DNA of 64,000 nt from Rheinheimera sp. 4Y26 (GTDB lineage Bacteria; Pseudomonadota; Gammaproteobacteria; Enterobacterales; Alteromonadaceae): the NCBI RefSeq assembly GCF_025245835.1, contig NZ_JAOBWS010000009.1, positions 123,769 to 187,768 on the forward strand. Reading direction: 5' to 3'. The position numbers were made by a program, and so were the translations under genes. Shown here piece after piece: positions 10,553 to 20,308 of this stretch; positions within the stretch are counted from its first letter, which is position 1, and each line of letters begins with the position of its first letter. The notes beneath the pieces are model-generated. The model was not told the origin of the DNA and searched no databases. It saw only the letters and a list, made by a program, of their open reading frames with translations.

Positions 10553-12379
10553 ATGTCTGAGTCCCTGACTTTTTCCCAGCTTGATCTGCCAGATGCAATT
10601 TTGCGTGCAGTTACAGAATTGGGTTATGAAACTCCATCGCCAATCCAGGCGGCGGCCATCCCAAAACTGTTAGCGGGAGAAGACTTACTGGGTCAGGCGC
10701 AAACCGGTACAGGTAAAACTGCTGCTTTCGCGCTGCCACTGTTAGCCCGGCTTGATCCGGCCCAAAACGAACCACAAATTCTGGTATTAGCTCCAACCCG
10801 CGAACTGGCGATCCAGGTTGCAGAAGCATTCCAGGCTTATGCCCGCTTTATGCCGGCTTTCCATGTACTGCCTTTATATGGTGGTCAAAGTTATACCAAC
10901 CAGCTGAAATCATTAAAACGTGGTTCTCAGGTGATTGTTGGTACCCCGGGTCGTATCCTTGATCACCTGGATCGTGGCACGCTGCAGTTAGATAAACTGC
11001 GCGCTATCGTGCTGGATGAAGCCGACGAAATGCTGCGGATGGGCTTTATTGATGACGTGCAGACCATTATGGATGCCACTCCGGCAGGCCGTCAGGTGGC
11101 GATGTTCTCGGCTACTATGCCGTCGCAAATCCGTGCTATTGCACAGAAACACCTGAAAAATGCCCAGGAAATCAAAATTGAATCCAAAACCAGCACCGTA
11201 GAGCGTATTACTCAGCGTTATGTCATGCTCGACAGTAATCAGAAGCTGGATGCGTTAACGCGCGTGTTGGAAGGCGAAGAATATGACGCCAGCATCATTT
11301 TTGTGCGTACCAAAAGTGCAACTGAGGAAATTTCCGAAAAATTAGGTGCTCGCGGTTATGCTGTAGCTTGCCTCAATGGCGATATGAACCAGGCCAACCG
11401 CGAACAAACCATTCGCCGCTTAAAAGCAGGTCAGATTGATATTATTGTGGCAACAGACGTTGCTGCCCGTGGTCTGGACGTTGAACGTATCAGCCTGGTT
11501 ATCAACTATGACATTCCGTACGACAGTGAAGCTTATGTACACCGTATTGGCCGTACTGGTCGTGCCGGTCGTTTAGGTAAAGCCATTCTGTTTGTGTCAC
11601 CACGTGAACGTCGTTTATTACGCACTATCGAACACGCTACCCGCCAACCGATTGAAAAAATGTCGCTGCCAACAGGTGAAGTGATCGAACAGCGCCGTAT
11701 TGAGTCATTCCGTGAACAACTGGCCAACACCATCGAAGCTAAAAACTTAAGTTTCTTCCAGGACTTAATTAACGATTGGCGTGAAAAACTGGAAACAACA
11801 GATGCAGATTTAGCTGCGGCGCTGTTGTTCCTTGCACAAAAAGATCAGCCGTTAAACGTGGCCAAACAGTTCCCGGAAATCCGTGAACCTCATGCCCGTG
11901 GTGACAGACCGGATCGTCCTGAGCGTGGAGATCGTCCACGTTTTGAAAGGGGCGACAGACCAGAGCGCGGTGATCGCCCTGAGCGCGGCCCGCGTCCACG
12001 TCGTGAAATGCAAGGCAACTACAATACTTACCGTATTGAAGTGGGTAAAGAACACGGTGTGCGTGCAGGTGACATTGTTGGTGCTATCGCGAACGAAGCG
12101 AATATCGACAGCCAGTTTATCGGTAACATTAAACTGTTTGACCATTTCTCAACAGTTGAACTGCCGGCAGATATTCCAACCGAAATCTTCCAGCATCTGA
12201 AAAAAGTTTATGTGCGTAAGCAAAAACTGAATATCAGTGTGGATACCGGCGGTCATAGTGGTGGTGACCGGGGTGGTGATCGCGCTGAGCGTCCAGCCGG
12301 TGATCGTCGTCCTTCATCAGCGCCAGCTGGTGCAGGCCCGCGTCCAGGTGCAGCGCCAAAACGCCGTACCCGCGAATAA
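10553..12379 (+). CDS. deaD: DEAD-box ATP-dependent RNA helicase (DeaD/CsdA type)
   Basis: A cold-shock and ribosome-assembly type RNA helicase. All core motifs are visible in order: Q motif (YETPSPIQ), motif I AQTGTGKT, PTRELA, TPGR, DEAD, SAT, then ATDVAARGLD and HRIGRTGRAG. Beyond the core there is a CsdA-like dimerisation region. An Arg/Gly/Asp-rich linker with RGDRPERGDRPERG repeats and a DbpA-type RNA-binding domain (TYRIEVGKEHGVRAGDIVGA) follow, with an RG-rich tail. The ATG at 10553 gives 608 residues; the open frame upstream to 10340 overlaps mioC antisense and lacks family similarity. Confidence 0.93.
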   Translation: MSESLTFSQLDLPDAILRAVTELGYETPSPIQAAAIPKLLAGEDLLGQAQTGTGKTAAFALPLLARLDPAQNEPQILVLAPTRELAIQVAEAFQAYARFMPAFHVLPLYGGQSYTNQLKSLKRGSQVIVGTPGRILDHLDRGTLQLDKLRAIVLDEADEMLRMGFIDDVQTIMDATPAGRQVAMFSATMPSQIRAIAQKHLKNAQEIKIESKTSTVERITQRYVMLDSNQKLDALTRVLEGEEYDASIIFVRTKSATEEISEKLGARGYAVACLNGDMNQANREQTIRRLKAGQIDIIVATDVAARGLDVERISLVINYDIPYDSEAYVHRIGRTGRAGRLGKAILFVSPRERRLLRTIEHATRQPIEKMSLPTGEVIEQRRIESFREQLANTIEAKNLSFFQDLINDWREKLETTDADLAAALLFLAQKDQPLNVAKQFPEIREPHARGDRPDRPERGDRPRFERGDRPERGDRPERGPRPRREMQGNYNTYRIEVGKEHGVRAGDIVGAIANEANIDSQFIGNIKLFDHFSTVELPADIPTEIFQHLKKVYVRKQKLNISVDTGGHSGGDRGGDRAERPAGDRRPSSAPAGAGPRPGAAPKRRTRE

Positions 12380-12394
12380 CAGCGGATTGATAAC

Positions 12395-12421
12395 AAAAAA
12401 CCACCTTCGGGTGGTTTTTTT
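12395..12421 (+). terminator. Terminator after the DEAD-box helicase gene
   Basis: AAAAAACCACC, a TTCG tetraloop and GGTGGTTTTTT form a strong stem ending in a T run, 16 nt after the helicase stop codon. The next 250 nt up to trxC hold no feature I can support. Confidence 0.9.
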
Positions 12422-12673
12422 ATGGCTGAAAATGCTCAGAGCCTGTGGTTGTTTGCCACTTTTTCATGAATAGCCCAGACGCTGTATGAATGACCGCAAC
12501 AGATGCCGCTCAGCTATTCTCAGAGCACTTGGTTTGCCCAGAGTCTGACACCGGCGCCCGCACATATCAGGTGAGCACAAGCATGACTTTGAATAATGGG
12601 GCTGCGCCCTTGAAACTGCTGTGATTCCCCCTCAGATCCCACAGTATAAAACTGCTTCTGTCTGGAGATCCTG

Positions 12674-13117
12674 ATGATTATTGCTTGCCCTCATTGTGCT
12701 GGATTAAATAGGGTGGCAGCTGCCAAATTGTCGGCAGTGCCTGTCTGTGGCAAGTGCAAAGCGCCTTTGTTTTCTGGTGTGCCGGTTGAGATCAACAATA
12801 TGAATTTTGCCAATTTGGTACAAAAATCTGAATTGCCAATAGTGCTGGATTTTTGGGCCAGCTGGTGTGGCCCTTGCCAGAATTTTGCGCCTGTATTTGC
12901 CCTGGCTGCACGCGAGCTGGAACCCGACTTTCGTTTTGGCAAAATTAATACGGAACAACAGCAACAACTGGCTGCACAGTTTCAGATCCGCTCTATTCCA
13001 ACCCTGATGTTGTTCCAGCAAGGTGAACTGATAGCCCAGTTATCCGGTGCTTTACCAAAACAACAGTTTTATCAGTGGTTGCAGCAACAAAAACCAAAAC
13101 TGAAAAAAGCCGAATAA
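12674..13117 (+). CDS. trxC: Thioredoxin 2
   Basis: Thioredoxin 2 is a cytoplasmic disulfide reductase with a zinc-binding N-terminal extension. The 147-residue protein has two CxxC pairs (Cys5/Cys8 and Cys25/Cys28) that would bind zinc, then a thioredoxin fold with the active site WCGPC at 64-68 and the cis-proline loop SIPTLMLF. Length fits TrxC (139 in E. coli) rather than TrxA. It lies alone between the helicase terminator and the metallopeptidase gene. In E. coli trxC is under OxyR; I see no clear OxyR site here. Confidence 0.94.
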   Translation: MIIACPHCAGLNRVAAAKLSAVPVCGKCKAPLFSGVPVEINNMNFANLVQKSELPIVLDFWASWCGPCQNFAPVFALAARELEPDFRFGKINTEQQQQLAAQFQIRSIPTLMLFQQGELIAQLSGALPKQQFYQWLQQQKPKLKKAE

Positions 13118-13237
13118 AGAAACATGTAAATTTTGTTTACAATTCAACGAATAACATTAATCTTTTTGGCTGGTGTTTTTCTGCGCTAATCCATTAGAGT
13201 TGCGTTTTTTTACAAACCAATCACAAATGGATCATTG

Positions 13238-16180
13238 ATGAAAAAGTTAGCCTGGCCAGCCCTGTTGCTGTGCCTTCATGCCGAAGCAAAAAGTCCACAA
13301 GAGCAAAACTGGCAGTTGCTGGAAACCGAACATTTCCGGCTGATGTTTCCAAAAGAGTTTCAGGGGCTGGCGCAAAATGCCAGCCATGAGCTGGAGCAAA
13401 GCCGTGCTTTAGTATTAAAACAACAACAACGGCAGCTTGCCAAAAAAACGGATGTGGTGCTGCTTGACCCCGACAATGCTCCAAACGGTTTTGCCCTGCC
13501 GCTCAGTCACACACCAACCATGGCGCTTTTTGCCACAGCGCCGCAGTCTGACAGTGCTTTACATCATTTATCCGGCTGGATGCAGCTGGTTGCATTGCAT
13601 GAATATATTCACCTGGTGCATCTGGCACAGCCGGAGCGTAGCGCCTGGCGTGACAAACTGAATCAGCTGTCACAGTTGTCAGATCTGACAAGGCTGGATA
13701 GCCCGCGCTGGGTCAGTGAAGGTTATGCCACTTTGCAGGAGTCGAAGCTGACCGGTAAAGGCCGGCTGTACAGCGCTTATGCTGAAGCCTGGTTACAGCA
13801 GCTGGCGCAGGAAGGTGCTTTACCACGTTATAACGAGTTGAATATTGCTGACGGACGTTATCAGGCCCGCGGTTTTGCTTATCTGGTGGGTGCCCGTTTT
13901 CTGGCCTGGCTGGAACAGAATTATGGTGTCGAAAAACTCGATACGGTCTGGACCCGTCAGGTGGCAATAAAAAATCGCAGCTTTGATCAGGCTTTTGAAG
14001 GTGTGTATGGCGTCAGTGCCCAGACTTTGTATCAACGTTTTGTCGCCGAATATAGTTTCCAGAGTATGCAGCTGCAGCAACAACTGCAGCCGCTGCAAGC
14101 CAAACTCTGGTTAAACAGCAAAGGCCGCCAGCAGAGCCCGGCGTTAAGTCCGGATGGTACTTTATTGGCTGTGGTGACTGATGACAGTCGTGAGCAAAGC
14201 CAACTGCAGGTGTTTTTAACTGCGGATAACCAAAAAGCCAGGGAAAAGTTTCAGCAAAGCCAGAAAGAACTGCTGGAAAACGACAAGCAGGATGTTGTTG
14301 ATACTGAACCAGCCAGTTTTAACCCTGAGCAAAAATATCTGCTGGAACAGCGCAATTTCACTGGCATGCGTGACCCGCGTTGGTTAAATGCAGAGACATT
14401 AGTTTTTGGTGCGAACACCAAGGATCAATTTGGCAATTCGCAGCAGGATTTGTTTTTGTGGCACCTGCCTTCGGGTGAAGTGAAGGCGTTGAGTCAGAAT
14501 GCTGGCTTACGCCGCTTTGATGTTAGCCCGGATGGCCGTTTTATTATTGCTGAGCGTCAGCAAGCCGGTTATGCCGATTTGGTACGGCTTGACATCGCCA
14601 CCGGGGATATTCAGCCGCAGACTGAAGCTGCGCTTGAGCAAATTTATGATTTTCCTAGAATTTCACCAAATCAACAGCAACTAGCTGTGCTGCACTTTGC
14701 TCCGCAACAAGGCTGGCAATTACAGCTGCGTGATGTAGCCGGTCAGTTGCAGCAACTGGTGCCAATGCCGGAGGGTTATCAGTTTCTGTCGTATCCAAGC
14801 TGGAGCACTGATGGCAAGTCGTTGTTTTTTGTTGCCAGCCAGCAAGGACGTTTGTGCTTGTATCGATATGATTTATCAAGCAAAAAGCTTTGGCAGCTGA
14901 CTCATGGCGCGGAAATGGTACAAATGCCGGTGCCAATGAAAAATGGTTCATTATTGTTGCAGCTGGTCAATCAGCAAGGGCCGGATTTGTATCTGACTGA
15001 ACAATTTAATGCCGTTGAAGTGACAAGTTTTGCCGCTAATACCAACAGCGAAGGTTCCTGGTTACTGGCAAAAAACTCAATCAAGCCGGCCGTTGGTGAT
15101 ATCGCCAGCCAAACCCATACCAGCAGAACGGACACTGTGCCTGTACAAAATCATCTGCGGATGCCAGAGGTGCAGGTGCATCAGGGAGCGCCGGTTGGCG
15201 CCAGCCAACAGCCTTATGGTGTGGGTCCACAACAACAAAGTCTGACGCTGCATTACCACTTCAGTAACTTTACGCCTGATGCTATTGGCATTGCGTTAAA
15301 AGGTGGCGATCCGGTGAAAATGCTGGATTATCAGTTGGGTGTACAAAAGGACCTTAGCCACAACGATTTTAGCGCTGCTTTTGGCGCAGTGCGTTATCAG
15401 GGCTGGCCGGTTAAAGTTTTACTGTCACTGCAACAATCCAGGCTGGACCTGAGTGGTCAGCAAAATTTCGGGCAGGGTTTGGAAAAACAAAAATCTGCTT
15501 TATTGCAGCTGAGTTATCCATGGCGCGCCGGTGAGTGGCAATTTGACCAACAATTACAACTGCGTGAATTGGATTTAACCGGCAGTTTGGGTAACGGCGA
15601 GTTATTACCGGACGATCAAAACAGCAGTGCCAGTTTAGTGTTGACTCAGAGCTGGCAGCATCAACGCAACAGTTGGGGACTTGGTTTTGCCAACAGCTTT
15701 AGTTACCACCAGAGTGCCGGTGACAGCTGGCGTGGTGTGGACTGGGCACCTGAGGTGCATGGCCGCTGGCAAGACTGGATTTTAGCTGTGGAAGGCCGCT
15801 GGCAGCGCCGTTGGCAACAGGATGCGCTGCTGCGACTCGGTGGTTTTAGTTCAGCTGCGATGACTGCCGCAGTAGATCCAAACCGGATTTTGTCATCTGA
15901 ACTGGCTTTTGCCACGCTGCAGGGCCAGGACTATCGTCGTTATCAGCTGAGCCTGGCGCATCAGTCGATGCCACCTTTGCGTCTGTTGTACCGTCGTCAC
16001 CAGTTTGCCGGTACAGCGGATCTGGACACTTATGGTGTGGCTGTTGATCTGCCACTGAGTTTTGGTGTCGGGCCGGTCAGCCTCAGCGATCTGCAGTTGG
16101 ATCTCGGCTTGTTCCGCATATCCCCTGAGGATGCAGAACAAGACACGGCGCTTTGGTTGCATCTGGGTTACCAGTTCTAA
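13238..16180 (+). CDS. Exported gluzincin-like metallopeptidase with beta-propeller and outer-membrane barrel-like C terminus
   Basis: I recognise the parts but not a named gene. The ATG at 13238 opens a signal peptide (MKKLAWPALLLCLHAEA), giving 980 residues. A peptidase domain follows with HEYIH at 121-125 and a WVSEGYA motif whose Glu161 would be the third zinc ligand, the pattern of peptidase-MA-like gluzincins. Residues ~300-640 contain several SPDG-type repeats (LSPDGTLLAV, VSPDGRFIIA, STDGKSLFF) of a TolB-like propeller. The last ~300 residues alternate short polar and aromatic strands and end in GYQF, an outer-membrane barrel-type terminus. Likely a cell-surface protein; substrate unknown. 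Confidence 0.75.
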   Translation: MKKLAWPALLLCLHAEAKSPQEQNWQLLETEHFRLMFPKEFQGLAQNASHELEQSRALVLKQQQRQLAKKTDVVLLDPDNAPNGFALPLSHTPTMALFATAPQSDSALHHLSGWMQLVALHEYIHLVHLAQPERSAWRDKLNQLSQLSDLTRLDSPRWVSEGYATLQESKLTGKGRLYSAYAEAWLQQLAQEGALPRYNELNIADGRYQARGFAYLVGARFLAWLEQNYGVEKLDTVWTRQVAIKNRSFDQAFEGVYGVSAQTLYQRFVAEYSFQSMQLQQQLQPLQAKLWLNSKGRQQSPALSPDGTLLAVVTDDSREQSQLQVFLTADNQKAREKFQQSQKELLENDKQDVVDTEPASFNPEQKYLLEQRNFTGMRDPRWLNAETLVFGANTKDQFGNSQQDLFLWHLPSGEVKALSQNAGLRRFDVSPDGRFIIAERQQAGYADLVRLDIATGDIQPQTEAALEQIYDFPRISPNQQQLAVLHFAPQQGWQLQLRDVAGQLQQLVPMPEGYQFLSYPSWSTDGKSLFFVASQQGRLCLYRYDLSSKKLWQLTHGAEMVQMPVPMKNGSLLLQLVNQQGPDLYLTEQFNAVEVTSFAANTNSEGSWLLAKNSIKPAVGDIASQTHTSRTDTVPVQNHLRMPEVQVHQGAPVGASQQPYGVGPQQQSLTLHYHFSNFTPDAIGIALKGGDPVKMLDYQLGVQKDLSHNDFSAAFGAVRYQGWPVKVLLSLQQSRLDLSGQQNFGQGLEKQKSALLQLSYPWRAGEWQFDQQLQLRELDLTGSLGNGELLPDDQNSSASLVLTQSWQHQRNSWGLGFANSFSYHQSAGDSWRGVDWAPEVHGRWQDWILAVEGRWQRRWQQDALLRLGGFSSAAMTAAVDPNRILSSELAFATLQGQDYRRYQLSLAHQSMPPLRLLYRRHQFAGTADLDTYGVAVDLPLSFGVGPVSLSDLQLDLGLFRISPEDAEQDTALWLHLGYQF

Positions 16181-16274
16181 AGATCTGAGAATGCTGGCCT
16201 TGCCGGCCAGCTGTTGGCGCCGTTATAGTGCTTTACCATAAGCGATTTAGCGGCACTAACAAGAAGGAAATTTT

Positions 16275-16814
16275 ATGTTAAAACAACTCTGTATCGCTGG
16301 TTCTTTTGTGTTGGCTTTACCCGTGCTGGCGCTGGAAGTCAGCAGTCCGGATATTCAGGAAGGTCACTTTATGGCAAAAACCTTCGAGTTTTCCGGTTTT
16401 GGCTGTGGCGGTGACAATAAGTCACCGGCACTGAACTGGAAAGACTTGCCGGCAGGCACCAAAAGTATTGCCGTAACAGTGTATGACCCGGATGCACCAA
16501 CGGGTTCAGGCTGGTGGCACTGGTTGGTGGCCGATATTGCGGTGGAAAATACCGGTCTGGCGCAAGGCGCCGGTTCTGCCGGTGGTAAAATGCCTGCAGG
16601 CAGCCGCAGTTTCAACAATGACTATGGCATTAAAGATTTTGGTGGAGCCTGCCCGCCGGTAGGCCATGGGATGCACCGTTACCAGTTTACCGTCTGGGCT
16701 TTACCGGATGCAAAATTGCCGGTGCCGGACAACGCTAACGCTGCTGTTGTGGGTTACACCTTAAATTCCAAAGCATTAGCAAAAAAGACCCTGACAGCCA
16801 CTTACGCCCGCTAA
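16275..16814 (+). CDS. YbhB/YbcL family Raf kinase inhibitor-like (PEBP) protein
   Basis: Phosphatidylethanolamine-binding-protein fold; the bacterial members have no settled function. The 179-residue protein starts with a signal peptide (MLKQLCIAGSFVLALPVLA), so it should be periplasmic. The ligand-site signatures DPDAPTGSGWWHW and GMHRYQFTVWAL are present. A good AAGGAAA ribosome site precedes the ATG. A 7-bp hairpin without a T run (16193-16211) separates it from the upstream peptidase gene. Confidence 0.9.
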   Translation: MLKQLCIAGSFVLALPVLALEVSSPDIQEGHFMAKTFEFSGFGCGGDNKSPALNWKDLPAGTKSIAVTVYDPDAPTGSGWWHWLVADIAVENTGLAQGAGSAGGKMPAGSRSFNNDYGIKDFGGACPPVGHGMHRYQFTVWALPDAKLPVPDNANAAVVGYTLNSKALAKKTLTATYAR

Positions 16815-16855
16815 GATCAGCCGCTAAACAGTGCTGAGAATTGCCGGAAGTTAAA

Positions 16856-16888
16856 ACAACAAAGCCAGCTTAATGCTGGCTTTGTTGT
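16856..16888. terminator. Bidirectional terminator-like hairpin between PEBP gene and mnmE
   Basis: A perfect 14-bp inverted repeat (ACAACAAAGCCAGC / GCTGGCTTTGTTGT) around a TTAAT loop sits between two convergent genes. The T content after the stem is modest on both strands, so it is probably a terminator for both, but weaker than the others in this window. Confidence 0.6.
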
Positions 16889-16945
16889 GAGTAGTGTTTA
16901 GCTGTTTTTAACAAGTGGGGTGCTGTTATGTGTTCGTGGCAGCTG

Positions 16946-18310
16946 TTATTTTCCGATACAAAACGAGCTGAAAATACGACCCAGCAAATCGTCTGAGCTA
17001 AATTCACCGGTAATTTCATTCAGATGTTGTTGGGTTAAACGCAGCTCTTCCGCCAGCAGTTCACCGGCCAGATGGTTATGCAGCTGATGTTCACCAATTT
17101 CCAGATGTTCCATAGCGCGTGCCAACGCATCGAGATGGCGGCGACGGGCAATAAAACTGCCTTCTGTGCTGGCTTCAAAACCAATACAGGCTTTGAGATG
17201 ATCACGCAAAGCATCTATACCCTGATTGGTTTTAGCGGAAATATGGAACACCGGCGTGTCACCTTCGTTATTGGCGCCAATTTGTTCACCTGTTAAGTCG
17301 GCTTTATTGCGCACCACTGTCACGCCAAGAGTTTTGGGTAAACGTTCTATAAACTCAGGCCAGATTTGAGCCGGGCTTATTGCGGTGGTGGTGGTGCTGT
17401 CCACCATAAAGAGCACGCGGTCGGCTTGTTCAATCTCTTGCCAGGCGCGCTCTATGCCAATCTGCTCCACTTTGTCGGTGGCTTCGCGTAAACCTGCGGT
17501 ATCGATGATATGCAGTGGCATACCGTCGATATGGATATGCTCGCGCAGCACGTCGCGGGTGGTGCCAGCAATGTCGGTGACAATAGCGGCTTCACGCCCG
17601 GCCAGCGCGTTTAATAAACTGGATTTACCGGCATTGGGGCGGCCTGCAATCACCACTTTCATGCCTTCGCGCAAAATACTGCCCTGAGTGGCCTGTTTTT
17701 GAATGCCGGCTAAATCCTGAATAATTTCTGCTAAATCGCCAGCCACTTTACCGTCGGACAAAAAGTCGATTTCTTCATCGGGAAAGTCGATGGCTGCTTC
17801 AACATAAATACGCAGGTAAATCACCTTTTCCACTAAATCATGGATTTTCCGTGAAAACTCACCCTGCAAAGACTGCATCGCAGAACGGGCTGCTTGCTCT
17901 GAACTGGCATCTATTAAATCTGCAATGGCTTCGGCCTGGGTGAGATCCAGTTTGTCGTTTAAAAAGGCCCGCTCAGAAAATTCGCCTGGTCTGGCAATAC
18001 GTACATCCGGCAACTGCAATAACTGGCGCAGCAGCATATCCAAGAGCACCGGGCCGCCGTGGCCCTGCAGCTCCAGCACATCTTCGCCGGTAAAGGAGTT
18101 GGGGCCAGGGAAATACAGCGCAATGCCCTGATCCAGCACAGAACCATCAGCCGCATAAAAGGGCAGATATTCGGCATAACGGGCTTTGGGAATTTTACGC
18201 AAAATGGCGTGTGCCACCGCCTTTACCGCCGGACCTGAGATGCGCAATATGCCTACGCCTGCTCTGCCCGGCGCTGTGGCTTGTGCCGCTATGGTATCTG
18301 TGGCGAACAT
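16946..18310 (-). CDS. mnmE: tRNA modification GTPase MnmE (TrmE)
   Basis: MnmE is the GTPase partner of MnmG in U34 tRNA modification. The 454-residue protein (same length as E. coli) has the N-terminal folate-binding domain and the G domain motifs GRPNAGKSS (G1), DTAG (G3) and NKAD (G4). It ends in the essential C-terminal FCIGK. It lies downstream of yidC, separated by a terminator, in the conserved yidC-mnmE order. Confidence 0.97.
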   Translation of the reverse strand: MFATDTIAAQATAPGRAGVGILRISGPAVKAVAHAILRKIPKARYAEYLPFYAADGSVLDQGIALYFPGPNSFTGEDVLELQGHGGPVLLDMLLRQLLQLPDVRIARPGEFSERAFLNDKLDLTQAEAIADLIDASSEQAARSAMQSLQGEFSRKIHDLVEKVIYLRIYVEAAIDFPDEEIDFLSDGKVAGDLAEIIQDLAGIQKQATQGSILREGMKVVIAGRPNAGKSSLLNALAGREAAIVTDIAGTTRDVLREHIHIDGMPLHIIDTAGLREATDKVEQIGIERAWQEIEQADRVLFMVDSTTTTAISPAQIWPEFIERLPKTLGVTVVRNKADLTGEQIGANNEGDTPVFHISAKTNQGIDALRDHLKACIGFEASTEGSFIARRRHLDALARAMEHLEIGEHQLHNHLAGELLAEELRLTQQHLNEITGEFSSDDLLGRIFSSFCIGK

Positions 18311-18352
18311 CTGAACCTCGAATTTTCTGCAGCAGCTTGTGCTGTTTTGTCA

Positions 18353-18383
18353 TAAAAAAATGCCCATTAAAAGAATGGGCATT
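18353..18383 (-). terminator. Terminator downstream of yidC
   Basis: On the minus strand AATGCCCATT, a CTTTT loop and AATGGGCATT are followed by a run of T. It lies 25 nt after the yidC stop codon and separates the rpmH-yidC operon from mnmE. Confidence 0.88.
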
Positions 18384-18407
18384 GTCAGGCGTTACGTCAA
18401 AAGGCGA

Positions 18408-20042
18408 TTAGGCGTTTCGTACGTACAGGCCTTTTTTCTCCATACCGCGGTAGATGTAGAGCATCTGTGCCAGTGAAATCAGGTTGCTGATCACCCAGTA
18501 CAGCACCAGACCACTTGGGAACCACAGGAAGAATACCGAGAATGCGACCGGCATCCACAGCATAATTTTGGCCTGCATTGGGTCTGTCACTGTCATTGGT
18601 GTTAATTTTTGCATGATAAACATGCTGATACCGTACAGCACCGGTAAAACATAATATGGATCTTTGACTGAAAGGTCGGTGATCCACAACATAAACGGTG
18701 CCTGGCGAAGCTCAACGCTTTCAACAAAGACCCAGTATAAAGCCAGGAAAATTGGCAATTGGATCAGCATCGGCAGACAGCCACCCATAGGGTTTACTTT
18801 TTCTTTGCGATACAGCTCCATCATAGCCGGGCCCATCTTCTGACGGTCGTCTTTGTAACGGGCCTGTAACTCGTCAATTTTTGGCTTCAGATTACGCATC
18901 TTGGCCATGGATTCGTATTGAACCTTAGTCAGCGGGAACATTAAGCCTTTGACTAATAAAGTGATGGCAATAATGGCCACACCCCAGTTACCAACAACAC
19001 CGTGGATCAGTTGTAATAACCAGAACAGCGGCTGAGAAATAAACCATAACATGCCGTAGTCTACGGTCAGATCCAGACCATTAGCAATTTGCGCCAGATT
19101 ATCCTGATCTTTCGGGCCGGCATAAAAAGTAGCGGCAAAAGTTTTTTGTTCACCTACTGCAATACTTTGTTGTGGCGCTTGTACACCAATCACACCCAGA
19201 TTGTCAGCCACCATGCTGTACAACTGATTATTGCCTTCACCTTGTGGTACCCAGGCGGCGACAAAATAGTGTTCCAGCATACTGACCCAACCACCTTGTG
19301 TACTCAGATTCAGGTTGGCTTCTTTCATGTCGTCAAACGACAGTTTTTCGTAGCGTTGGTCTGCAGTTGAATAAGCACCACCACGGTACACAGGCATCAT
19401 CATGTTGGTGCCTTCGCCGTTATCGATGGTCTGGGCAAAGTGGAAATAAGGTTGCACAACCTTGCTGCCATCACCCTGGTTGGTTACAGAATATTCTACC
19501 CGGACATCATATTTTCCAGCGGTAAAAATAAACCGTTTTTCAATAACTAAACCATTGTGTGTCATGGTCAGAGGCACAATCAGCTCTGTCTGACCATTGG
19601 CCAGCTGGTAGCTGTTTTGCGCTACCTGATAAATCTGCCTTGGCGCTTTTTTATCGTCCGGGCCATCACCTAATAAGCCAGATTGGGCAACATACTCAAA
19701 ACCTGGTTGTTGACGCATCAGCTGATAAGCGGCTTTGTTTTCCTGAGAAACAGTAAAACCAGGCAGCTCCAGTGCCACAATGTCGCCACCGCGGCTGTCA
19801 ATTTTTACCGTCAGTACGTCGGTTTTGACTTCTACCAGTTGGGCTTGTGCTGCTTTTACTTCCGGTGCTGCTGCAGTGTTGCTGCCGCTGGCGGAAAGTT
19901 GTAAGTCAGCAGCGCTGCTGGTGGTTTGACTGTTGCTGGCCGGTACTACAGGTTTTGGACCATAGTCCACCTGCCATTGTTGCCACATTAAAAAACTGAC
20001 CAGGGCCAGGGCAATAACTAAAAAACTGCGTTGCGATTCCAT
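18408..20042 (-). CDS. yidC: Membrane protein insertase YidC
   Basis: YidC inserts and folds inner-membrane proteins, alone or with SecYEG; Fo subunit c, encoded in this window, is a classic client. The 544-residue protein has the N-terminal anchor (FLVIALALVSFLMW) and a large periplasmic domain. The C-terminal insertase core carries the Arg of the hydrophilic groove region and the segments GGCLPMLIQLPIF and FSVFFLWFPSGLVLYW. It lies 8 nt after yidD. Confidence 0.97.
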   Translation of the reverse strand: MESQRSFLVIALALVSFLMWQQWQVDYGPKPVVPASNSQTTSSAADLQLSASGSNTAAAPEVKAAQAQLVEVKTDVLTVKIDSRGGDIVALELPGFTVSQENKAAYQLMRQQPGFEYVAQSGLLGDGPDDKKAPRQIYQVAQNSYQLANGQTELIVPLTMTHNGLVIEKRFIFTAGKYDVRVEYSVTNQGDGSKVVQPYFHFAQTIDNGEGTNMMMPVYRGGAYSTADQRYEKLSFDDMKEANLNLSTQGGWVSMLEHYFVAAWVPQGEGNNQLYSMVADNLGVIGVQAPQQSIAVGEQKTFAATFYAGPKDQDNLAQIANGLDLTVDYGMLWFISQPLFWLLQLIHGVVGNWGVAIIAITLLVKGLMFPLTKVQYESMAKMRNLKPKIDELQARYKDDRQKMGPAMMELYRKEKVNPMGGCLPMLIQLPIFLALYWVFVESVELRQAPFMLWITDLSVKDPYYVLPVLYGISMFIMQKLTPMTVTDPMQAKIMLWMPVAFSVFFLWFPSGLVLYWVISNLISLAQMLYIYRGMEKKGLYVRNA

Positions 20043-20050
20043 GTGTGAGC

Positions 20051-20308
20051 TTATCTCTTTGGCTTTTCCGGAACGGGATCATCACCACCCGGGTGTAGGG
20101 GGTGGCATTTTAATAGACGTTTGGCTGTTAACCAACTGCCTTTTAGCGGACCGAAACGGGTTAGGGCTTCTACCGCATAATGCGAACAGCTGGGATAAAA
20201 ACGACAACTGGGAACAAACAGAGGGCTGATACAGCGCTGATAGCCTTTAACAACCTTAATTAAGGCTTGGGCTGGGTAGCGTTGTATTGGCGGGAGATCT
20301 TGCTCCAT
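20051..20308 (-). CDS. yidD: Membrane protein insertion efficiency factor YidD
   Basis: YidD is a small, membrane-associated protein that aids YidC-dependent insertion. The 85-residue protein has the family signature [12 protein letters not shown] and the [12 protein letters not shown] tail. Its start overlaps the end of rnpA by 49 nt in another frame, as is usual for this gene pair. Confidence 0.95.
   Translation of the reverse strand: MEQDLPPIQRYPAQALIKVVKGYQRCISPLFVPSCRFYPSCSHYAVEALTRFGPLKGSWLTAKRLLKCHPLHPGGDDPVPEKPKR

Noticed and set aside
11597..11612. CACGTGAAC string in the helicase gene as a third parS site
   Set aside because: Only one half matches; the left half (GTGTCAC) breaks the palindrome.
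16193..16211. GCTGGCC/GGCCAGC hairpin after the metallopeptidase gene as a terminator
   Set aside because: No T run follows on either strand, so I do not call it a terminator.
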